A stretch of 64,000 nucleotides of DNA, from NCBI GenBank assembly GCA_021787595.1, contig JAJYLQ010000016.1, positions 41,739 to 105,738 on the forward strand. The letters run 5' to 3'. This stretch comes from Chloroflexota bacterium (GTDB lineage Bacteria > Chloroflexota > Anaerolineae > Anaerolineales > Villigracilaceae). How positions within the stretch are numbered: position 1 is the first letter of the stretch; every line of letters begins with the position of its first letter. The notes beneath the pieces were generated by a model that was given only the letters and a program-made list of their open reading frames with translations, did not search any database and was not told where the DNA came from. Position numbers and translations under genes: made by a program. This document shows positions 26,930 through 35,133 of this stretch, piece by piece.

Positions 26930-27015
26930 ATTTTATTGCTTACGCTGCCGTCCTCGGCGGCGGGGACGTGGCGCTCTACCATGGCGCTAGCGACACCGCC
27001 TTGAGCATTCTATTG

Positions 27016-27046
27016 AATCACCCTCGCGATCACCCTCATCGGGTGA
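27016..27046 (+). promoter_or_regulatory. Candidate operator, copy 1 (TCACCC direct plus inverted repeat)
   Basis: The site has the layout AATCACCCTC, ATCACCC, then GGGTGA: two direct TCACCC half-sites 13 bp apart and one inverted half-site. By eye it matches copy 2 at 25 of 31 positions, with all half-sites identical. It lies 62 bp before the gene at 27108. Confidence 0.55.
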
Positions 27047-27107
27047 AGCAAAAAAGCTTGACGGTTGCTACAATGCGGTCAATCAACGCATCGAGTAGGA
27101 TTTGAAA

Positions 27108-27821
27108 ATGACACAACGTTCCATTCTTGCAGGAAAGAATCAAACGATCATCATCAAGACGGGCCTGAGCGTCGTAGTGCGGGGCGTGGATGGCGGCCTG
27201 GTCACCGCGACAACCGAACACAAATGGGGCTTGAAAGTCGAGCGACACAACGCTGCCGAATTTGCGCGCGCCCGCGCAGCGGTCGGCGAATACGTTCTCT
27301 TCGATTTACGTTTCAAGAAACCCTCACCCCTTCGCCCCTCTCCCGTTGGGAGAGGGGATGGGGGTGAGGGAGAAGTTATCGAAGTCCAAATGGGCGGAAG
27401 CGGCGAGGTGTTCGTGCCGTTCGAGTCGAATCTCAAAATCTATGCGGGAAAAGATATTGACGTTCAAGGAATCCGCGGGCAAGTGGATGCATACGCTGGA
27501 TTCAAAGTGAACATGCAAAACGTGTATTGTCTCGGCAACGCCTCCGCGGGCTGGACGATGAATCTCGACTGTGAAACGATGATAGGCAAGGAAGTTACAT
27601 TTGGCGCGGGCAGTGATCTGCGTTTCCATGTTGCCGATTTGACCAGCGCGCGTCTGCGCGTCAAAGACATCGGCGGATATTGGGAGGCGCGCATCGGCGA
27701 TGGAGAGAAATCGGTTTATCTCAAATGTGGGGGAGACGTCACTTTCGTAACAGACCAAAAGGTCGAGCCATTGCCGCCGAATTACATTTTGGGAAGGATC
27801 GAGAAACCGTCTGCGGCTTGA
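27108..27821 (+). CDS. Hypothetical cytoplasmic protein carrying an in-frame repeat insertion
   Basis: About 237 residues, start ATG with AGGA upstream. The N-terminal 60 residues (KTGLSVVVRGVDGGLVTATT, EHKWGLKVERH) and the C-terminal half (YAGKDIDVQGIRGQVDAYAG, LRFHVADLTSARLRVKDIGG) are rich in beta strands and resemble an adhesin-like or cyclic beta repeat, but I do not recognise the family. At residues about 72-88 the sequence PSPLRPSPVGRGDGGEGE is translated from a 50-bp palindrome, clearly a later insertion that kept the frame. The gene follows the MalT-like regulator and a candidate operator. Confidence 0.65.
   Translation: MTQRSILAGKNQTIIIKTGLSVVVRGVDGGLVTATTEHKWGLKVERHNAAEFARARAAVGEYVLFDLRFKKPSPLRPSPVGRGDGGEGEVIEVQMGGSGEVFVPFESNLKIYAGKDIDVQGIRGQVDAYAGFKVNMQNVYCLGNASAGWTMNLDCETMIGKEVTFGAGSDLRFHVADLTSARLRVKDIGGYWEARIGDGEKSVYLKCGGDVTFVTDQKVEPLPPNYILGRIEKPSAA
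27321..27370. repeat. Palindromic repeat inserted inside a coding sequence
   Basis: CCCTCACCCC and CCCCTCTCCC on the left face GGGAGAGGGG and GGGGTGAGGG on the right: a nearly complete 50-bp palindrome. It is of the C-rich/G-rich type often found between genes; a related one is at about 49577-49617. Here it lies in frame within the gene at 27108. Confidence 0.75.
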
Positions 27822-27889
27822 TCTCTATGATTGTTTTGAACACAACGCTCTGCACATTGCAGGGCGTTTTTGTTTTCGCGCGTTACGCA

Positions 27890-27920
27890 AATCACCCTCC
27901 CAATCACCCGCGCAGGGTGA
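27890..27920 (+). promoter_or_regulatory. Candidate operator, copy 2
   Basis: Same 31-bp layout as copy 1: AATCACCCTC, ATCACCC, then GGGTGA, all three half-sites conserved. It lies 60 bp upstream of the NmrA-like gene at 27980, nearly the same distance as copy 1 from its gene. Confidence 0.55.
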
Positions 27921-27979
27921 TGTGAGCTCACTCCATCGAAAGATATTATCGGCACAACTTGGTACACAGGAGAAATCAC

Positions 27980-28822
27980 ATGATCTTGATCACAGGCGCA
28001 ACCGGACACATCGGCAAGGAACTCGTCCCTCAATTGTTTCAAGTCGGATGTTCTCTCCGCGTGCTGGTACGCGATGAACGCAAGGTTGCTGATCTTAATC
28101 CACAGATTGAACGCGCGGTCGGCGATTTGAGCAAAGCGGAGTCTCTCATACCCGCGATGCGCGGTGTGGAACGAATCTTTCTGGTCACGATGGACAAGCC
28201 ACAAGATGTCAATGTAATCGAAGCGGCAAAGCGCGCCAGGGTTCAGCATATCGTCAAACTGTCCACGCTCGAAGCCGCTGAACACAAAATCGCGGTTGGC
28301 AAATGGCATTACGAACGCGAGGAATTGATCCGCGCCTCGGGCCTCGATTGGACTTTTCTTCGACCCGGCATGTTTATGAGCAATTCCATTGACTGGTGGT
28401 CTGCTTCAATTAAAGCGCAAGGCGCGGTCTTTTTCCCTGGTGGAAAAGGGAAAGTTGCACCTGTCGACCCGCGCGACATCGCTTCCGTAGCCGCGCATGC
28501 ATTGACCCAACCAGGTCACAATGGCAAAGCCTATGAATTGACGGGCCCGGAGTTAATGACGATCAAGGAGATGGTGGAAACTATCAGTCGCACGATTGGA
28601 AGATCCCTTGTGTATCGGGGTATTCCGCCAATTGCGGCAAAGTTATTCATGCTCAAATCTGGCATGAATAAAGTATTGGTCAACGCGCTGATGGAAATGC
28701 TGAGATCGCTTCGCAGGAACGAGGGCGCGATCGTGACTGATACCGTCCAGCAAGTAATAAATCACCCGCCTCGCACATTTGAGATGTGGTGCCGCGAGAA
28801 CGTCGCTGCCTTTCAGAATTAA
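27980..28822 (+). CDS. NAD(P)-binding NmrA-like atypical SDR protein
   Basis: 280 residues. The N-terminal Rossmann motif is MILITGATGHIGKELV, with VLVRDERK as the second strand. There is LDWTFLRPGMFMSN (about residues 123-136), typical of NmrA/NAD(P)H:quinone-oxidoreductase-like atypical short-chain dehydrogenases, and the classical YxxxK is missing. These proteins bind NAD(P)(H) as sensors or reduce quinones. The ATG at 27980 has AGGAGA upstream. A candidate operator precedes it, and a 38-residue membrane protein follows, 39 bp downstream. Confidence 0.85.
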   Translation: MILITGATGHIGKELVPQLFQVGCSLRVLVRDERKVADLNPQIERAVGDLSKAESLIPAMRGVERIFLVTMDKPQDVNVIEAAKRARVQHIVKLSTLEAAEHKIAVGKWHYEREELIRASGLDWTFLRPGMFMSNSIDWWSASIKAQGAVFFPGGKGKVAPVDPRDIASVAAHALTQPGHNGKAYELTGPELMTIKEMVETISRTIGRSLVYRGIPPIAAKLFMLKSGMNKVLVNALMEMLRSLRRNEGAIVTDTVQQVINHPPRTFEMWCRENVAAFQN

Positions 28823-28861
28823 TCATCCCAAGCTTTTCAAAACTCAAAAGGAGACAACAAA

Positions 28862-28978
28862 ATGGCAGACTTACTTCAACTCTGGCTTGACCCGATTCAT
28901 TTGGGAATCTTCTTTCTGTGCATTTGCGCGGGCGTTTGGATTTTAGCGCATAGCGCACCGAATTATAGAGATAAATAA
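28862..28978 (+). CDS. 38-residue membrane microprotein
   Basis: Reading ATG at 28862 to TAA at 28978 gives MADLLQLWLDPIHLGIFFLC and then a helix ending WILAHSAPNYRDK. It has one membrane helix (about residues 14-28) with two Cys and a strong ribosome site (AAAGGAGA, 8 bp before the ATG). It is probably co-transcribed with the NmrA-like gene. No known family. Confidence 0.6.
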   Translation: MADLLQLWLDPIHLGIFFLCICAGVWILAHSAPNYRDK

Positions 28979-28983
28979 TTTTA

Positions 28984-29157
28984 GATGTCATTGCGGAGCG
29001 ATGGTCGAGTAGCGAAGCGTACACTTGCACCTGACGCAAGTGCAGGTGTCGAGACCGAGCGCCGTGGCAATCCCGCAAGGGGATGGTATCTCACACAACA
29101 ATCTGTTGCTTGTTCGAGGAGATTGCTTCGGTCGTTTCACTCCCTCGCAATGACATT
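28984..29157. repeat. Dispersed repeat family A, divergent copy
   Basis: Begins 'tgtcattgcggagcgatgg' and ends 'gagattgcttcggtcgtttcactccctcgcaatgacattg', so both ends carry the inverted word 'tcattgc/gcaatga'. A small inner hairpin is 'acttgcacctgacgcaagtgca'. It lies between the microprotein and the MFS gene. Confidence 0.6.
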
Positions 29158-29178
29158 GATATTCAAAGGAGTTTACAA

Positions 29179-30411
29179 ATGCAATTCACACCACAAACCA
29201 TCAAACGGACTCTCACATTAGTCTTCATCGTCATGCTGATGGACGTCGTTGGCTTGAGCCTGCTCTTCCCGGTCGCGCCGTACATCGTCAAGCAATACAG
29301 CAACGCGGCGCTGATGGTCACGATGTTGAGCGTGATCTATGCGGGCGCGCAATTCTTCGCCGCGCCTGCGCTCGGCAAGATCAGTGACCGCCTCGGACGA
29401 CGAACCGTTCTGCTCATCAGCGTATTCGGCTCAGCCGTTGGATACTTTATCTTTGGCTTCGGCGGCGCGTTGTGGATTTTGTTTCTCTCGCGTCTCATTG
29501 ACGGAATCACCGGCGGCAACATGTCCACTGCCATGGCGACCATCGCGGATGTTTCCAAGCCCGAAGACCGCCCGAAGAATTTCGTCCTGGTTGGCATGGC
29601 TTATGGACTCGGCTTCATCCTCGGTCCGGCATTGGGCGGCGCGCTCGGTCAGCTTAGCCTTGATGCGCCGATCTTCGCGGCAGGTGTGATCTCACTGATC
29701 GAAGTGACCTTGATCTATTTCATGCTTCCCGAAACGCTGGCGAAAGAGCGCCGCGAGACTCAACCGCTTCAGGCGCGCGACTTCAATCCGTTCGTCTCGA
29801 TTGGAGACATGTTCCGCAAGCCGGGCTTGGGTCAGTTGCTGATCGTGTATGCTTTGTTCAATCTTGGCTTCGACGGAGTCAACAGCATCGCGGGCGTGTT
29901 CATCTCGCGCAAATTCACAGCCGAACCCTGGCATCTCGGTGCGCTGTTTGTGTTGAGCGGAATCGCATTAGCAATGGTACAAGCCGCGTTCACTCCGAAA
30001 CTGGTCAAGAAGTTTGGCGCGAAGAGCGTGTTGCTTTCCGGTTTGCTTGGAAATGCAATCGGCGGACTGCTGATCGCCAGCGTGCCAGCGCTGTGGATGC
30101 TCTTTCCCGTTTACTTCGTCTCCGCTTCGTTCACCGGATTCATTTGGGCGCCAGCCAGCGCATTGATCACGAATCGCGTCTCGGAGCGCGAGCAGGGACA
30201 GCTCGCGGGCGTGAACGCAGCTCTGGGTGGGTTGATGTCTGCTCTCGGTCCGTTGTGGAGCGGACTGGCGTACGATCACATCATGTCTGGCTCGCCCTAT
30301 TGGATCAGCGCGATCATCATCGGCTTGGCTTGTCTCTTGCTTATCCAAGTTAAAGTGACAGTGCAAGCGAATCAACAAATCAGCATTCAACCTTCAGCGG
30401 ACCAATCTTAA
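29179..30411 (+). CDS. MFS transporter, TetA-like
   Basis: 410 residues, about 12 membrane segments. Motif A is GKISDRLGRRTVLL (about residues 66-79), and the conserved LSRLIDGITGGNMSTA (about 104-119) and GLGFILGPALGG (about 144-155, motif C of drug:H+ antiporters) are clear. It should export a drug or metabolite. The ATG at 29179 has AAAGGAG upstream. A membrane protein of unknown function follows after 15 bp, probably in the same transcript. Confidence 0.88.
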   Translation: MQFTPQTIKRTLTLVFIVMLMDVVGLSLLFPVAPYIVKQYSNAALMVTMLSVIYAGAQFFAAPALGKISDRLGRRTVLLISVFGSAVGYFIFGFGGALWILFLSRLIDGITGGNMSTAMATIADVSKPEDRPKNFVLVGMAYGLGFILGPALGGALGQLSLDAPIFAAGVISLIEVTLIYFMLPETLAKERRETQPLQARDFNPFVSIGDMFRKPGLGQLLIVYALFNLGFDGVNSIAGVFISRKFTAEPWHLGALFVLSGIALAMVQAAFTPKLVKKFGAKSVLLSGLLGNAIGGLLIASVPALWMLFPVYFVSASFTGFIWAPASALITNRVSEREQGQLAGVNAALGGLMSALGPLWSGLAYDHIMSGSPYWISAIIIGLACLLLIQVKVTVQANQQISIQPSADQS

Positions 30412-30426
30412 TCAAAGGAAAACGAA

Positions 30427-31443
30427 ATGACGATCACAAAGAAACGCAATGGTTCACTCCTCAGAAGACTTATGCCAATTGTCGTTCTGTTCCTACTCTC
30501 ACCCTTTGTTGCTGAGATACTCTTAGGAGCAACAACCATTAGCCATCTGGAAAGTCTATTGCCGGTTACCATGCTCTATGGTGGTGGAGCAGTCCTAATT
30601 CGTGAACTGGCGCGCAGAAAAGATCATGGTTGGATACGAATCCTATTCTTGGGCGTCGCTTATGCCCTCATTGAAGAAGGCTTGGTTTTTCAGACCATAT
30701 TTAACCCCAATTTGTTCAATGCCGCTACCGTGGGAGGAAGATTCCTGGGTGTCAATTGGATATTTAGCGAATGGGTGATCGGCTATCATGTTGTTTGGAG
30801 CATTTTGATACCTATCTGGTTAACAGAAATTCTTTTTCCGTCTCATCGGGCTGAACCTTGGCTTGGCCACATGGGTGTAATTGTCTTTGGCGTAATCTAT
30901 GCTCTGGGTGCATTAGCTATTGGTTTTTTCGTTCGCTCTACCGTTGCACCAGGCTTTCAAGCTCCTATAGTGGATGTTCTCGCAGTTGCCGTGCTAATTG
31001 CCCTAATGATGGTTATGAGTATTTCACCCTGGATTATTCTCCCTCGCCGCGCGGATTTGAGAACAAAATACGAAATGCCCGTGCCTTGGATTGCTGGAGT
31101 CACGGGCTTCTTGGTAGCGGGCCTTTGGTTTTCTTTGCTGCATTTACCAACTTCCTTCCGGCATGGAGCGTTGGCAATTCTGCCAATCTTATTTGGATGC
31201 GCATTCCTTATAGGTACGTTCACACTACTCCGACGGTGGTCAGCTTCCGAAAATCTATGGACAGATCAGCATCGTCTTGCACTGATTTCCGGGGCAATGC
31301 TGGCCAGTATGCTAGAAGGATTCTTCTTCGCCACAGCGGGTAATCCAGTTGATCAAATAGGACAAGGCCTCGCCAGTGTAATTTCAATTCTCCTACTGGC
31401 GTTCTTCACTTGGAAAATACACGGAAAGGAAAACAAGAAATGA
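30427..31443 (+). CDS. Polytopic membrane protein of unknown function
   Basis: 338 residues with about nine membrane helices. A loop has AYALIEEGLVFQTIFNP (about residues 76-92), whose EE pair is faintly reminiscent of CPBP/PrsW proteases, but the other motifs are absent. It has an AAAGGA ribosome site and lies close behind the MFS gene. No function assigned. Confidence 0.65.
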   Translation: MTITKKRNGSLLRRLMPIVVLFLLSPFVAEILLGATTISHLESLLPVTMLYGGGAVLIRELARRKDHGWIRILFLGVAYALIEEGLVFQTIFNPNLFNAATVGGRFLGVNWIFSEWVIGYHVVWSILIPIWLTEILFPSHRAEPWLGHMGVIVFGVIYALGALAIGFFVRSTVAPGFQAPIVDVLAVAVLIALMMVMSISPWIILPRRADLRTKYEMPVPWIAGVTGFLVAGLWFSLLHLPTSFRHGALAILPILFGCAFLIGTFTLLRRWSASENLWTDQHRLALISGAMLASMLEGFFFATAGNPVDQIGQGLASVISILLLAFFTWKIHGKENKK

Positions 31444-31501
31444 AAACAGATCAGATGAAACAACTGCTTACGTAAAGAAAGGAATATAAAAAGGAAGGAC
31501 T

Positions 31502-32412
31502 ATGAAGCCATATACAAATGATTTTGTAACTTCTAACAACTCTTCCAGTCACCTTCGAGTTCTTGTTGCAGATACGATTCTCGACTGTAATGATAGCGGA
31601 GGCAGTGGCCAGCCTGTTATATTCCTCAATGGTGCATTCGGTAGTCAGCATGACTGGAAAAAGATACGAAGCGGACTGAGTGCCGATTATCGAATTATCA
31701 CCTTCGATGAACGCGCTCGCGGCAAATCCGCAAAATCGGCCGATTACTCGTTCGAAGGATGTTTAGAAGACCTTTCCATCATTATCACTGCAACCGGCAT
31801 ACGGCGTCCATTGCTGGTGGGATGGTCTCTTGGGGCTGCAATCGCTGTTTGGTATGCTGCTGCTCACACCAATGACGTTGCTGGATTATTGCTTATTGAC
31901 GGCGCATATCCAATAGATGTGCTTACCGTGGCTGAAAAAGAAGAAGTGCGCCATACCTTTCAAAAGATGGGGCCATTCCTTCCGGTCCTGGCCGTGTTCG
32001 GAATGGCAGCGAGAATGTCCGCTCGACAAGCAGCCGACGTCAACATTGAACTCCACGACATCTGTGGAAAGATCGGCTCTGCGTATGACGATATTATTCA
32101 GGTTAACCATAATTGCCTTACAAATTTCGGTTGAAAATACAGCGTTTTTGGCTCAAAGTATGTTAGGCAATCAGTGTTAACCCGAATAGTTGTCCCGTCT
32201 ATTTCATCTGCGCCTCGAAGCCCAGTATGGGCAACACAGAAGAGCAGGTCAGCAAAATGCGCACCTCCGTCGAATCGCTCACCAAGCGCCACCAGAACAT
32301 TTCCATTTTTAGAACCTTACCCTGCACCCACCTGGAGATTCTTTCTGAGCACCCCGTCACCATCATAGCGGCAATTGACAACCTTTTAGCTTCAAACTCT
32401 CTTGAAAGATAA
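31502..32412 (+). pseudogene. Frameshifted alpha/beta hydrolase
   Basis: The first 210 residues carry a hydrolase N-terminal part: FLNGAFGSQHDW (oxyanion region), DERARGKS and GWSLGAAI with the Ser nucleophile (about residue 103). The frame ends at 32134. The rest of the fold continues in another frame: CPVYFICASKPSMGN, then HQNISIFRTLPCTHLEILSEH, with the expected catalytic His (CTH), to a stop at 32412. A stop in the linking region shows decay over 32100-32200. A short functional remnant is unlikely because the His is separated from the Ser. Confidence 0.75.
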
Positions 32413-32442
32413 GCGAGATAATTTTTCCCACAAGGAGCACTA

Positions 32443-33108
32443 ATGAATACGAAAACTACAAAAGCATATAAAGGCCTTCCCATGGAAGGCATCATTGCAA
32501 CTTGGTATGCCAAAACGACTCTCAAAGATTTGAACCGACATAAATTGATGGCGAAGCAATTGGTCGAGAAAATTCCCGCCAATGGGAAGGTATTAGAGAC
32601 CGCTCCGGGACCAGGATATTTCTGTATCGAACTGGCGAAACTTGGCAACTTCAATATCACCGGACTCGATATCAGCAAATCTTTTGTGGAGATCGCGCGC
32701 AAGAACGCCTCGGAAGCCGGATTGAAAATTGATTTCCGCGAAGGCAACGCTTCCGCGATGCCGTTCGGCGACGAAACGTTCGACTTCACATTCTGCCAAG
32801 CCGCGTTCAAAAATTTCTCCGAGCCGGTCAGAGCGATTGCTGAGATGTATCGTGTCTTGAAACCGGGTGGCACTGCCGTTATCGTTGACATGCGCCGTGA
32901 TGCATCACGCGAGGAGATCGAGCAAGAAGTCAAAGGCATGAACCTGGACCGCATCAACGAAATGATGGTCCGATGGACGTTCAAACAGATGCTCCTGAAG
33001 AGCGCCTACAGCATCGCGGAAATGGAAGCGATGATCGCACAAACACCGTTCAGAAAAGGCAAGTTTGATATTGGCGGGATCGGCTTCCAAGTTTGGTTGA
33101 AAAAATGA
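32443..33108 (+). CDS. Class I SAM-dependent methyltransferase
   Basis: 221 residues of the Methyltransf_11 type. Motif I is VLETAPGPGYFCIELA (about residues 50-65), the acidic end of strand 2 is GLDIS (about 73), motif II is MPFGDETFDFTFCQAAF (about 107-123) and YRVLKPGGTAVIVDM (about 136-150) follows. The usual E/DxGxGxG is ETAPGPG here. CAAGGAG precedes the ATG. The substrate is unknown (small molecule or lipid). Confidence 0.88.
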   Translation: MNTKTTKAYKGLPMEGIIATWYAKTTLKDLNRHKLMAKQLVEKIPANGKVLETAPGPGYFCIELAKLGNFNITGLDISKSFVEIARKNASEAGLKIDFREGNASAMPFGDETFDFTFCQAAFKNFSEPVRAIAEMYRVLKPGGTAVIVDMRRDASREEIEQEVKGMNLDRINEMMVRWTFKQMLLKSAYSIAEMEAMIAQTPFRKGKFDIGGIGFQVWLKK

Positions 33109-33177
33109 AACAGTTTCCAAAATAATTGCCCTCTGTACAGCCATAGCCCCGAAATCAAAACTCGCGCAAAAGTTCGA

Positions 33178-33206
33178 CTGCTTGAAGCCTCTGCCGCTTC
33201 AAGCAG
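33178..33206. terminator. Hairpin after the methyltransferase gene
   Basis: CTGCTTGAAGC (33178-33188) and GCTTCAAGCAG (33196-33206) pair perfectly over 11 bp with a 7-nt loop, followed by TTGTTTAC. It separates the methyltransferase from the two-component system. Confidence 0.7.
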
Positions 33207-33232
33207 TTGTTTACATCCAGTTCATGAAAATG

Positions 33233-33261
33233 TTGTATCATGACACTTCGAGAGATATTGA
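33233..33261 (+). promoter_or_regulatory. Promoter at the response regulator start
   Basis: TTGTAT (33233-33238), 17 bp, TATTGA (33256-33261). The -10 ends 6 bp before the ATG, and there is no ribosome site, so a leaderless transcript is likely. Confidence 0.45.
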
Positions 33262-33267
33262 TAAAGT

Positions 33268-33942
33268 ATGAGCAAGATCCTGCTTGTGGACGACGACCCT
33301 CATATTCGTGAACTAGCGAGTCTGTTCTTGCGAAACGGCGGCTTCGAGGTAATCGAAGCGGCAGACGGCGTGGAAGCTTTGTCCAGACTCGATTCGGTCA
33401 AGGTGGATGCAGCGGTCATAGACATCATGATGCCGAACATGGACGGCTGGGAATTATGCCGTGAAGTGAAAGCAAGTTTCGATATTCCCGTTTTGATGCT
33501 GACCGCCAAAGGCGAGACCAGCCAAAAACTCAAAGGCTTTGAGTTGGGAACGGATGACTATTTGGTCAAACCGTTCGAGCCGCTCGAACTGGTGGCGCGC
33601 GTCAAGGCGTTGTTGAAACGTTACCGCATCGAAAGTTCGCAAACGATCCAGATTGGCACCCTGACGATGGATCGCAAAACGTATCGGGTCAGGGCCAACG
33701 GTGAAAGCCTCACGCTTCCGTTGAAAGAATTCGAGCTGCTATTCAAGCTGGCAAGCCATCCGGGGCGGACGTTTTCGCGCGAGCAATTGATCGAGGATAT
33801 CTGGGGTTACGATTTCCGCGGCAACGACCGTACGCTGGACGTACACATCAGCCGCCTGCGCGAGCGATTCCCGGAGGAGAAACATTCTTTCAAGATCACC
33901 ACCATACGCGGGCTTGGGTATCGGCTGGAGATAAATTCATGA
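33268..33942 (+). CDS. OmpR/PhoB-family response regulator
   Basis: 224 residues. The receiver domain (1-115) has DDDPH, the phospho-acceptor Asp in VIDIMMPNMDGW (about residue 51), and the TAKGE and LGTDDYLVKPFEP signatures. The C-terminal winged helix (about 128-222) has LKEFELLFKLASHPGRTFSREQL and RTLDVHISRLRERF. It overlaps the kinase start by 4 bp and pairs with it. No ribosome site; a promoter box sits right before the ATG. Confidence 0.93.
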   Translation: MSKILLVDDDPHIRELASLFLRNGGFEVIEAADGVEALSRLDSVKVDAAVIDIMMPNMDGWELCREVKASFDIPVLMLTAKGETSQKLKGFELGTDDYLVKPFEPLELVARVKALLKRYRIESSQTIQIGTLTMDRKTYRVRANGESLTLPLKEFELLFKLASHPGRTFSREQLIEDIWGYDFRGNDRTLDVHISRLRERFPEEKHSFKITTIRGLGYRLEINS

Positions 33943-35006
33943 GAAGAAGAATCGATTCAAAATTTTGGGGAATCGCCTGGTTTATCTTTGTGCTTGTGTT
34001 GGTCGGGTTCATGTTCAGTGCTGCATTTTTTCTGACGGACTCCTTCTATCAAGCTATTCACCTCCAGCCCTCGCTGTTGATCTCCGAGTTCGTGAACTCA
34101 CTTCTGGCATTGGTCTTTACAGGCCTTGTGGCTGGCGTCCTTGGCAAGATCGCCAGAACCAAAGGGTGGACGCCGGAAATGAATTTGTTCGTGCCGATCA
34201 TCGAGGCGCTGGAGAGGATTGCCGCGGGCGATTTCAGCGTCCGGTTGGAGAATCAGTTTCAGGACAATTCCATGGTCGGTGAGTTGACCAGCAGCGTCAA
34301 CAAGATGGCGCTTGAATTGAATCAGATGGAGAACATGCGCCAGGAGTTCATCTCCAACGTCTCGCACGAAATCCAATCTCCGCTCACCTCCATCCGCGGA
34401 TTCGCTCAAGCGTTGGAAAACGACCAGCTCACCGCCGGGGAGCGTCATCATTATCTGAGCATCATCGAAGATGAAAGCCGGCGTCTCTCGCGCATCACAG
34501 AGGATTTGCTCAGGCTCGCTTCGCTGGAGTCCGAACATCTTAAGTTCGAGCCGAAGACTTATCGTCTGGATCAACAGATTCGAAAATTGATTCTCGCTTG
34601 TGAACCGCAGTGGAGAGATAAACATATCAACATGGATGTTGCGCTGGATGAATTGGAGATCGCGGCCGACGAAGATTTGCTGAGTCAGGTGTGGATCAAC
34701 CTGATCAACAATGCGATCAAATTCACGCCGCAAGCGGGTTCCGTTAAAGTGGCATTGCATCCCCGCGGCGACCAGGTCGAATTCAGGATATCCGATACCG
34801 GAATCGGAATTTCGGAAGAAGAACTTCCGCACGTCTTTGAGCGTTTTTACAAAGCCGATAAATCACGCACGCGATCCAAAGAAGGCAGCGGGCTGGGACT
34901 TTCGATTGTCCAAAAGATCATTGACTTGCACAAAGGAACCATCGAAGTAGAGAGCAGCCTTGGTCATGGCACGACTTTTATTGTGTCATTGCCGATCAAA
35001 CAATGA
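33939..35006 (+). CDS. HAMP sensor histidine kinase
   Basis: 355 residues. Two membrane segments (about 12-35 and 45-68) with almost no extracellular loop, a HAMP domain (about 75-128: LERIAAGDFSVRLENQ), HisKA with the phospho-acceptor His in ISNVSHEIQSPLTSIRGFAQ (about 145), and HATPase_c with NLINNAIKFTP (N box), DTGIGI (G1) and [13 protein letters not shown] (G2). The missing sensor loop suggests that it senses the membrane or an integral partner. Its last 110 bp of core are duplicated at 37291-37400. Confidence 0.93.
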   Translation: MRRRIDSKFWGIAWFIFVLVLVGFMFSAAFFLTDSFYQAIHLQPSLLISEFVNSLLALVFTGLVAGVLGKIARTKGWTPEMNLFVPIIEALERIAAGDFSVRLENQFQDNSMVGELTSSVNKMALELNQMENMRQEFISNVSHEIQSPLTSIRGFAQALENDQLTAGERHHYLSIIEDESRRLSRITEDLLRLASLESEHLKFEPKTYRLDQQIRKLILACEPQWRDKHINMDVALDELEIAADEDLLSQVWINLINNAIKFTPQAGSVKVALHPRGDQVEFRISDTGIGISEEELPHVFERFYKADKSRTRSKEGSGLGLSIVQKIIDLHKGTIEVESSLGHGTTFIVSLPIKQ

Positions 35007-35133
35007 AATGATCAGGGGCATAAAGGCAGCATATATTGCAGCAATCATAATCTGCGACTCCCAAGCAAAAACAACGTCCATGCCCGAAGAACATGGACGT
35101 TGCGCTAAAACTTCTTCCCGGTCGGGCAGCTTG

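Noticed and set aside
30427..31443. CPBP/PrsW-type protease because of an EE pair
   Set aside because: The remaining family motifs (FxxxH or H-x3-G) are not found; left as unknown membrane protein.
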